DNA from: Pigmentiphaga aceris
Lineage (GTDB): Bacteria; Pseudomonadota; Gammaproteobacteria; Burkholderiales; Burkholderiaceae_B
NCBI RefSeq assembly: GCF_008119665.1
Contig: NZ_CP043046.1
Span: forward strand, 3,844,001-3,908,000
Direction of reading: 5' to 3'
Length of the DNA: 64,000 nt
Shown here: piece after piece, positions 57,972 to 64,000 of the stretch
How positions within the stretch are numbered: position 1 is the first letter of the stretch
Layout of the letters: every line of letters begins with the position of its first letter
Notes under the pieces: model-generated
Told to the model about the DNA's origin: nothing
The model's database searches: none
What the model saw: only the letters and a program-made list of their open reading frames with translations
Translations under genes and position numbers: made by a program

Positions 57972-59117
57972 TCAGGCACTTTCATAAAGCCGAGTCAGCG
58001 CGAATTCCTGATGCCCGGTCACTTCCGCCGCCACCAGTCGCCCGTTGACCGTGCGCAGCACCAGGGCCGACAGACGCGCTGACGAGGTATCGCCGCCGTA
58101 TTCGCCATCGGTAGACGGAGAAATGTCTTCGTCCAGATGCTCGGCCAAGTCTTGCAACGTAGCGGTGTTGGCACTGACTTTCAGCACCGGCAGCACCGGG
58201 TTGCCAACCGGATTGCCGCTGTCGGTCGGGAAGATGTGCAGCACATAACCCGCTGCAGCGAACAGGGTCAGCGCTTCGGCCGGGGCCGAGGGCGTGTCGA
58301 CAAACCACAGACCAGCGTGCGGCGGCACCTGCGCCTTGTCCAGAATGCCGTCGATAGAGGTGCTGGTGCCAATGCGACCAATACCGGCAACCGCCACGGC
58401 CTCGGGCCAGCCAGCGGGCACTTCGGCAATCGAGCGACGCCCCTGGTGCAGATCGCGATAACGATCCAGCACTTCGTGCAGACGCGCACGCACCACATCG
58501 TCACGGCAGCGGAAAGCGGCGTCGCTTTCGTAGCCGTCCAGCGAGGCCGTTTCGCCCACGCCAAGCGTTGCACCTTGTGCGTACAAGGCGTCCATCACCT
58601 CGCCCACCACCGAGGCGGTCGGCTGATAACCCGAGCCATTGCCCGGTGCAGGATCACCAATGGATACCGACACCGCCAGTTCGGACAGCGGCACCACTTC
58701 GCGCTGCTGCTCGCTGGCCCACTGCACGAATTCGGCGGCGGCGCGGCTGGCGCGCAACACGGTGTTGCGGTCACCAAAGGTCTGGATCGCAAAGCCCACG
58801 ACCGGCTTGCCGCTGACCGCAATGCGGTCCACCAGCCACTTGGTCTGCTCGGCGTTGGCACCCACCACCACCACTGCCGCCACGTTCGCGTTCACACCCA
58901 GGCCGATCAGGGTGCGCAGGAACAGGTCCAGGTCCGCGCCATACAGGCCGGGGCCGGCCTGATGCGACAAGGCCACGGCACCGTGAACGGCGCGCCCGAC
59001 GGCCTGGGCCGCGACACTGGCGGCCGCATCGACCGGCAGGACGAGGACGTGGTTGCGAATGCCGACACGGCCGTTGTCCCGGCGATAACCGAGAAACGTG
59101 GCGGAAGCTGGGAACAT
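57972..59117 (-). CDS. UxaA-family hydro-lyase, large domain only
   Basis: 381 residues opening FLGYRRDNGRVGIRNHVLVLPVDAAAS, the signature start of the altronate/galactarate dehydratase and sulfolactate dehydratase (SuyB) large domain. Later segments fit less well: the SAF small domain is absent here and no small-subunit gene adjoins, while FPTDSGNPVGNPVLPVLKVSAN matches the C-terminal region. It may work with a partner coded elsewhere or have another role. The ATG at 59117 fits the family start. Confidence 0.78.
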   Translation of the reverse strand: MFPASATFLGYRRDNGRVGIRNHVLVLPVDAAASVAAQAVGRAVHGAVALSHQAGPGLYGADLDLFLRTLIGLGVNANVAAVVVVGANAEQTKWLVDRIAVSGKPVVGFAIQTFGDRNTVLRASRAAAEFVQWASEQQREVVPLSELAVSVSIGDPAPGNGSGYQPTASVVGEVMDALYAQGATLGVGETASLDGYESDAAFRCRDDVVRARLHEVLDRYRDLHQGRRSIAEVPAGWPEAVAVAGIGRIGTSTSIDGILDKAQVPPHAGLWFVDTPSAPAEALTLFAAAGYVLHIFPTDSGNPVGNPVLPVLKVSANTATLQDLAEHLDEDISPSTDGEYGGDTSSARLSALVLRTVNGRLVAAEVTGHQEFALTRLYESA

Positions 59118-59393
59118 GAAAAAATCTCCGTCGAAGGGGACCAGGGTCTGTCAGGACGCTGGAAGGGTCGTCGCGCAGGCCGGATATCGGAACATCGCGG
59201 GGCATCGGGCATGCGGAACGTCCGCACGGCCCTCGCGCGCGCCACGCCGCATCCTACCGAAACCGCGCGAAGCGTGCGCGCCCGGCGCGTACAATCGATG
59301 GCTCGCGCGTTGTCCCGTCGACGCTTCTGGTGGGTTGGCCTGCGATGCAGCCACACCATGACGCTGCTTCTTTCTTCTTTTCCCCTTCTTCTT

Positions 59394-59401
59394 CCCCCCC
59401 C
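59394..59401. repeat. C8 homopolymer at the start of the EamA gene
   Basis: Eight C in a row end a 35-base pyrimidine-only tract that runs up to 2 bases before the ATG. No purine-rich ribosome binding site can exist there. Confidence 0.9.
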
Positions 59402-59403
59402 GC

Positions 59404-60252
59404 ATGCAAGCGCTCTGGATGCTGTTCGCCTCGGTGATGTTTGCCATCATGGGCGCTTCCGTCAAACTGGCCGCCGCCGGCCTGCCGCTCCCCGAAGTCG
59501 TGTTGATGCGCGGCCTGCCCATCGTGATCGTGCTGCTGATCTGGGCGCGCCGCAGCGGACGCAGCCTGATTCCACCCAGCTGGCGCTTGCACGCCGTGCG
59601 CAATATCTCTGGCATTGCCAGCATGTGGATGTCGTTCTACGCCATCTCGCATCTGTCGCTGGCCACCGCAACCTCGCTTTCCTACACCTCGCCGCTGTTC
59701 ATCGCCGCGTGGGTCATGTGGCGCAGCAACACCCGCGACAGCTTGCGCATCGCAGCCTTGTTCATCGGTTTCATCGGTGTGCTGATCCTGCTGCGACCCA
59801 GCGTGACGGAAGATCAATGGGTACCCGCCATGATCGGGCTGGCCGGGGGCGCGCTGATGGCCGTGGCCTATTTGGGGCTGCGGGTGCTGGGACAAGCAGG
59901 CGAACCCGAATGGCGAACGGTGTTCTATTTCGCGTTGTCGGCGTCGCTGTCGGGCCTGGTCATGCTGCCAGTCACCGGCTGGGTATCGCCCGGCATGGAC
60001 GGCTGGCTGGCTTTGCTCAGCATGGCGGGCAGCGGCATGTTGGGTCAGTTCGCCGTCACGCGCGCTTTTGGGCGCGGGTCGGCCTTGCTGTCAGCCGCGC
60101 TGCAGTATTCGACCATCGTGTTCTCGGCAGGCCTGGGTTATCTGTTCTGGAACGATGCACCCGATGCGCTTGGCTGGGCCGGCATGGGATTGATCGTGCT
60201 GGCCGGGTTAATCTCGACATGGTGTACCCGTCGCGACAAAGGCAAGGCGTAA
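59404..60252 (+). CDS. EamA/DMT-family permease
   Basis: 282 residues with ten membrane helices in two EamA repeats (MLFASVMFAIMGASVKLAA; SLATATSLSYTSPLFIAAW; in the second half QFAVTRAFGRGSALLSAALQ). Exporters of amino acids or other metabolites are common in this family; substrate unknown. The ATG at 59404 gives the standard N terminus but is preceded by a pyrimidine tract with C8 instead of a Shine-Dalgarno sequence. An upstream ATG at 59358 is out of frame by one base. Confidence 0.9.
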   Translation: MQALWMLFASVMFAIMGASVKLAAAGLPLPEVVLMRGLPIVIVLLIWARRSGRSLIPPSWRLHAVRNISGIASMWMSFYAISHLSLATATSLSYTSPLFIAAWVMWRSNTRDSLRIAALFIGFIGVLILLRPSVTEDQWVPAMIGLAGGALMAVAYLGLRVLGQAGEPEWRTVFYFALSASLSGLVMLPVTGWVSPGMDGWLALLSMAGSGMLGQFAVTRAFGRGSALLSAALQYSTIVFSAGLGYLFWNDAPDALGWAGMGLIVLAGLISTWCTRRDKGKA

Positions 60253-60270
60253 GCCTGTCGGTGCTTGATG

Positions 60271-60300
60271 TTTGATGCAGGGAAGTTTGATGCATGGAAG
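60271..60300. repeat. two 15-bp tandem repeats
   Basis: TTTGATGCAGGGAAG and TTTGATGCATGGAAG differ by one base and are followed by a degraded TGCAATGCAT. They lie between the EamA and sulfurtransferase genes. Confidence 0.8.
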
Positions 60301-60369
60301 TGCAATGCATCGACCCCTTGATCTTTGGCCGGGCGGCGTACCAGGCAACGTCTACAAGGAATCACCCGC

Positions 60370-61239
60370 ATGTTCACCACGCTGATCTCGCCTGCCGATC
60401 TGGCAGCGCACCTGAATGACCCAAGCTGGCGCATTGTCGATGTGCGTCATGATCTCGCCAACAAAGCCGCCGGCGGCGACGCGTTTCGCCAGTCGCGGAT
60501 TCCGGGCGCGCTGTTCCTGGACGCCGAAACCCAGCTGGCCGGCGTACACACGGGCACCAATGGCCGCCACCCCCTGCCGAGCCGCGATGATTTCGCTGCG
60601 CTGATTGCCCAGGCCGGTATCGGTGACGACACCCAAGTCGTGGTCTACGACGCAAGCGGCGGCATGTTCGCCGCCCGCCTGTGGTGGATGCTGCGCTGGA
60701 TCGGCCACGACAAGGTGGCAGTGCTCGATGGCGGCTTCCCCGCCTGGCAGGCCGACGGCCACCCCGTTGACCAAGTTGCGCTGGATGTAGACGCCTCGCG
60801 CCGACTGCCCGGCCCGGGTGCCACCAGCCTGTCGATTCGTCCGCCGCTGGTTGATACCGTGGACGCCGACGCGGTGCTGGCCAACCTGACGCAGCCCGCA
60901 TTTGCCGTGCTGGACGCACGCGCCGCCCCGCGCTATCGCGGCGAAGTGGAACCCATGGACCCGGTCGCCGGCCACATTCCCGGCGCGCTGAATCGTCCCT
61001 ACACCGACAACCTGAACGCCGACCAGCGCTTCAAGTCCGCAGAACAACTGCGTGAAGTCTTCTCCGGCGTGCTGGCAGGCCGCAGCCCGCAATACCTGGT
61101 TCACCAGTGCGGCTCTGGCATCACCGCTTGCCACAACCTGCTGGCCATGGAAGTGGCCGGGCTGAGCGGCTCGCGCCTGTATCCCGGCTCGTGGAGCGAG
61201 TGGTGCTCCGATTCCACCCGCCCGGTAGCAAAGGGCTGA
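60370..61239 (+). CDS. sseA: rhodanese-type sulfurtransferase (SseA/TST-like)
   Basis: 289 residues with two rhodanese domains. The N-terminal one (RIVDVRHDL, PGALFLD, VVVYDASGGMFAARLWWML) is inactive; the C-terminal one has the active-site loop HQCGSGITACHN with Cys247. The CGSG(I/V)T loop is that of 3-mercaptopyruvate sulfurtransferases, so this donor is more likely than thiosulfate. The ATG at 60370 fits the family start. Confidence 0.92.
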   Translation: MFTTLISPADLAAHLNDPSWRIVDVRHDLANKAAGGDAFRQSRIPGALFLDAETQLAGVHTGTNGRHPLPSRDDFAALIAQAGIGDDTQVVVYDASGGMFAARLWWMLRWIGHDKVAVLDGGFPAWQADGHPVDQVALDVDASRRLPGPGATSLSIRPPLVDTVDADAVLANLTQPAFAVLDARAAPRYRGEVEPMDPVAGHIPGALNRPYTDNLNADQRFKSAEQLREVFSGVLAGRSPQYLVHQCGSGITACHNLLAMEVAGLSGSRLYPGSWSEWCSDSTRPVAKG

Positions 61240-61334
61240 TGATCGCCAGGTGCACCCAATCAGGGGTTTACCCGTATCATTGATGCCCTTCGGTCTGCGA
61301 TGCCGTCATCGCAGATCGCCTGCCAGGGTGTCTC

Positions 61335-62246
61335 ATGATCGTCCGTCCCCGTCCTCATTGGTTGCGCCTGATTTTTGTCGTGCGCGGCTCGATCCTGCGC
61401 GACATTGCCCCGCAACTGCTGCTGACCACCGCCTTTGCCACCTTGGTCACCTATCTGCATGGCCAGGTGTTCCTGTGGAAAGTGCCACTGAACTTCGTGC
61501 CCTTCTCGCTGATCGGCCTGACCTTGGCGATTTTCCTGGGCTTTCGCAACAACACCAGCTACGCGCGGTACTGGGAGGCCCGCCAGTTATGGGGCGCGCT
61601 ACTGGTTGAAACACGCACGCTGGCACGCCAGGCCCTGAGCCTGACGGACAATCCCCAAGACGCCCCCGTGCTGATCAATCAGCTGACGGCTTTTGTCCAT
61701 GCGCTGCGGCATCAGCTTCGGGGTACCGACCCCAGTGCGGACCTGGCCAGACTGCTGCCCGCCGAGTCCTGTACCCGACTGGCACAAGCGCGCAACAAGT
61801 CTGCCGTGCTGTTGTTGATGATGGGCGACTGGATGGGCGAACAACGACGGCGTGGGCACTTGGCGCCCGCGCTGGCACAAGCAATGGAGCGCCCGCTGGG
61901 CAGACTGGGCGCGGCCTTTGGTGGCTGCGAACGCATTGCCAGCACGCCGATTCCGTTCACGTACTCGGTCATCGTGCATCGCACGATCTACGCGTATTGC
62001 GTGTTGCTGCCCTTTGGCCTGATCGATTCGATCAGCACCATGACACCCGTGATCGTTGCCTTCATTGCGTACACGTTTTTTGCGCTCGAAGCCCTGGGGG
62101 CCGAGATCGAAGAACCCTTCGGCCTGGCGGCCAACGACCTGGCCTTGGATGCGATGTGCTGGAACATCGAAGACAACCTGCGCGAATCGCTGGGGCTGAC
62201 GTCCTTGCCGCCGTTGCCGAATGCCCAGAGCGTGATCAGGACGTAA
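61335..62246 (+). CDS. bestrophin family (YneE-like) membrane protein
   Basis: 303 residues beginning MIVRPRPHWLRLIFVVRGS, with the conserved FLGFRNNTSYARYWEARQLWG, FTYSVIVHRTIYAYCVLLPFG and EIEEPFGLAANDLALDAMC. Bacterial bestrophins form pentameric ion channels; known examples are cation-selective, unlike the animal chloride channels. Stands alone after the sulfurtransferase. Confidence 0.93.
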   Translation: MIVRPRPHWLRLIFVVRGSILRDIAPQLLLTTAFATLVTYLHGQVFLWKVPLNFVPFSLIGLTLAIFLGFRNNTSYARYWEARQLWGALLVETRTLARQALSLTDNPQDAPVLINQLTAFVHALRHQLRGTDPSADLARLLPAESCTRLAQARNKSAVLLLMMGDWMGEQRRRGHLAPALAQAMERPLGRLGAAFGGCERIASTPIPFTYSVIVHRTIYAYCVLLPFGLIDSISTMTPVIVAFIAYTFFALEALGAEIEEPFGLAANDLALDAMCWNIEDNLRESLGLTSLPPLPNAQSVIRT

Positions 62247-62285
62247 TAAAAGAACGTAATCCGGGCGGCCTGATTGGATGCTGTC

Positions 62286-62330
62286 CAGTGCGGTCTGATA
62301 CAGTGCTGTCTGATTCGGTGCTGCATTGAT
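62286..62330. repeat. three imperfect 15-bp tandem repeats
   Basis: CAGTGCGGTCTGATA, CAGTGCTGTCTGATT and CGGTGCTGCATTGAT follow head to tail between the convergent bestrophin and PIN genes. Confidence 0.8.
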
Positions 62331-62347
62331 CTCGCAGCACCCCCACA

Positions 62348-62974
62348 TCAACACCGCTTTGCCAACCGATACAAGCGTTCCCGCTTCAAGGTCACAGCCA
62401 ATTCCTCACCCGGCCGACCCAGCTCGCGGGTGTAGTCGGGCACACGTGCCAAGGCCTTGCCAACCAGCGTGGCATCTCGTTCCCACCATTCGAACAACTG
62501 CCGGTCCGGGTCACGCACTTCCATGCCCGCCCGACGCAATTCACTGCGATCGAAGTCCTTCAGGTTCCAGGTCAGCACCCGGGTTTCAGCCGGCCGCACC
62601 GCCGCACGGGCACGGCGCGCAAGTCCTGCCGCAATCACATGCACGTCCTTGGGATCCGAATACTTCAGCCCGACCTCATAAGCACTGAATTCGCCCGCAT
62701 CCGCATCAGGAAAACGCGCGTTCATCGCGTCCCATTGGGCTTGCAGGGTTTCCGGGGGGATCTGCCAGATACGGGCAGCATTGCGCCGCCACTCATCGCC
62801 GATGCGCGCGCTCCAAACGGGCTGGAAGCATCCCGCATCGGCCAGGTCCAGCAACAGCGGACGCAGCACGCTGGACATCAGCACACAGGCGTCCAGCACC
62901 AAATACAGGGAAGGAAAAACGGGAGAAGGGGCAGCAGCGCCGCCCCCCTCGACATGCAGATCAGACAAGATCAA
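62348..62974 (-). CDS. PIN-domain protein
   Basis: 208 residues. A PIN nuclease fold is indicated by YLVLDACVLMSSVLRPLLLD (first acidic residue), SARIGDEWRRN, DPKDVHVIAAGL and VLTWNLKDFD (further acidic metal ligands). It resembles the COG1569-type PIN proteins, many of which are toxins, but no small antitoxin gene adjoins on either side. The start is probably TTG at 62974; the first 20 residues are poorly conserved in character. Confidence 0.82.
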   Translation of the reverse strand: MILSDLHVEGGGAAAPSPVFPSLYLVLDACVLMSSVLRPLLLDLADAGCFQPVWSARIGDEWRRNAARIWQIPPETLQAQWDAMNARFPDADAGEFSAYEVGLKYSDPKDVHVIAAGLARRARAAVRPAETRVLTWNLKDFDRSELRRAGMEVRDPDRQLFEWWERDATLVGKALARVPDYTRELGRPGEELAVTLKRERLYRLAKRC

Positions 62975-63061
62975 CTGCCGTAAAAATCACATGCCGTCGG
63001 CATGACTGCCGCCAACATCAACAGGCACCACGCACATTGCGCGGTGCCATCAAAGACCAGA

Positions 63062-63940
63062 TCAGCCCAGATGCTTGCCGAACCAGGCCAGCGTGCGCTG
63101 CCAGCCGTCCTGCGCTTCCGCCTGGCGATAGCTGGGACGGTAGTCGGCGTTGAAGGCGTGCGGGGCTTCCGGGTAGATGTGGAAAGTCGATGCCTTGGCC
63201 GAGACAGAACCGTTAGCCAGTGCTGCCTTGAAGGTCTCGACGGAATCCAGCGGAATGCCGGTGTCCTTGCCGCCGTACAAGCCCAGCACCGGGCCGTTGA
63301 TCTGCGACACCACGTCGATGGGCTGCTTGGGCTGCAAAGTGGCGCTCGGGCCAACCAGCTTGCCGTACCACGCCACACCCGCCTTGACCGACGGATTGTG
63401 TGCCGCGTACAGCCACGTGATGCGACCACCCCAGCAGAAGCCGGTGATCCCAAGACGCTTGGCATCACCGCCATTCTTGGCAGCCCAGGCCACGGATGCA
63501 TCCAGATCGGACATCACCTGGGCGTCGGGCACCTTGCTGACCAGCTCGGAAATCAGCGTCGAGATTTCCGTGTACTTCGAGGCATCGCCCTGACGCGCGT
63601 ACAGCTCGGGGGCGATCGCCAGGTAACCGGCCTTGGCCAGACGACGGCAGATATCCTTGATGTGCTCATGTACTCCGAAGATTTCCTGAACCACCAGAAT
63701 CACCGGCAAGTTGGTCTTGCCAGCCGGTGCGGCACGGTAGGCAGGCATCTCGCCATCGGCCGTGGGCACACGAATTTCGCCAGCGGTCAGACCTTGCGTG
63801 TCGGTGGTGATCACGTTCTGCGCGGAAACCGAGCCCGCGGCGGCAGCAAAGCCGGTGGCGAGCGAGGTCGCGATGAAACCGCGACGCGTCAGAGTAAGCG
63901 GGGGCAGCAAGCTATCAAAATCGCCGTTCGATTGCGTCAT
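63062..63940 (-). CDS. Tat-exported dienelactone hydrolase family protein
   Basis: 292 residues. The N terminus has a twin-arginine signal (TRRGFIA, Arg19-Arg20) with a following hydrophobic stretch and AQN cleavage site, so the folded enzyme is exported to the periplasm. The mature part is an alpha/beta hydrolase of the dienelactone hydrolase family with nucleophile Cys169 in [17 protein letters not shown] and the catalytic His in EAPHAF. Natural substrate unknown; no chlorocatechol pathway genes are nearby. Confidence 0.93.
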   Translation of the reverse strand: MTQSNGDFDSLLPPLTLTRRGFIATSLATGFAAAAGSVSAQNVITTDTQGLTAGEIRVPTADGEMPAYRAAPAGKTNLPVILVVQEIFGVHEHIKDICRRLAKAGYLAIAPELYARQGDASKYTEISTLISELVSKVPDAQVMSDLDASVAWAAKNGGDAKRLGITGFCWGGRITWLYAAHNPSVKAGVAWYGKLVGPSATLQPKQPIDVVSQINGPVLGLYGGKDTGIPLDSVETFKAALANGSVSAKASTFHIYPEAPHAFNADYRPSYRQAEAQDGWQRTLAWFGKHLG

Positions 63941-64000
63941 GAAGTTTTCCGAGTGATGAATAAAAAGAATGGACCGGTCAGACGTTCTGGAGTTCGACGC

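Noticed and set aside
58137..60275. 712-codon plus-strand open frame spanning UxaA antisense and into EamA
   Set aside because: It lies opposite one clear gene and out of frame with another; composition (His/Gln/Arg-rich) is that of a high-GC shadow frame.

Overview
The window looks like a chromosomal, largely core-genome segment of a high-GC betaproteobacterium of the order Burkholderiales, probably Alcaligenaceae (Bordetella/Achromobacter relatives). This placement is inference: it rests on base composition, protein style and remembered gene neighbourhoods (xseA / exbB-exbD-lpxK-Trm112-kdsB-adk; murJ beside rpsT; DUF3579 beside argD-argF; xseB-ispA-dxs beside a Rieske oxygenase). I found no rRNA, tRNA, IS element, prophage or CRISPR array.

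Layout. 0.2-9.8 kb: cold-shock protein, exported DUF192 protein, the pbpC / alpha-2-macroglobulin pair and a Mn-type superoxide dismutase. 9.9-16.4 kb: xseA, then a tight plus-strand run exbB-exbD-lpxK-Trm112-kdsB-adk ending in a strong UUCG terminator, then an SDR dehydrogenase behind repeats and a palindrome. 16.4-17.9 kb: no credible gene; two diverged inverted copies of a roughly 0.4 kb repeat, each with a palindromic core. 17.9-26.6 kb: murJ, rpsT with a long leader, a c-di-GMP pair (YcgR/PilZ and EAL-GGDEF), DUF3579 and argD-argF. 26.7-38.3 kb: erythromycin-esterase-like protein, divergent MBL hydrolase/LysR, murB, yajQ, zinc-type CDF exporter, DUF1294, and a divergent Lrp / acetolactate synthase pair with a good Lrp box. 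38.4-42.6 kb: iron-uptake signalling set FecI-FecR-TonB receptor, whose receptor carries a 3' frameshift. 42.8-47.4 kb: xseB-ispA-dxs and a Rieske oxygenase. 47.6-53.1 kb: three tandem chemoreceptors. 53.2-64 kb: two MFS transporters, a TetR regulator with three operators, htpX, a UxaA-family protein, an EamA permease starting just after a C8 tract, a sulfurtransferase, a bestrophin, a PIN protein and a Tat-exported dienelactone hydrolase.

How they work together. Envelope genes dominate: peptidoglycan (pbpC, murJ, murB), lipid A and Kdo (lpxK, kdsB), proton-driven outer-membrane energisation (exbBD) and outer-membrane iron uptake (TonB receptor with its sigma/anti-sigma pair). Both subunits of exonuclease VII are present but 34 kb apart in separate operons. 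The PilZ and EAL-GGDEF genes plus three chemoreceptors suggest motility control, although no che or fla genes are in the window.

The least ordinary signals are the inverted repeat pair at 16.5-17.8 kb, the receptor frameshift, the triple 17-bp operator, the chemoreceptor triplication, the poly-C tract at the EamA start, and a recurring habit of two or three head-to-tail 13-15 bp repeats between genes. I did not find a convincing new multigene system.
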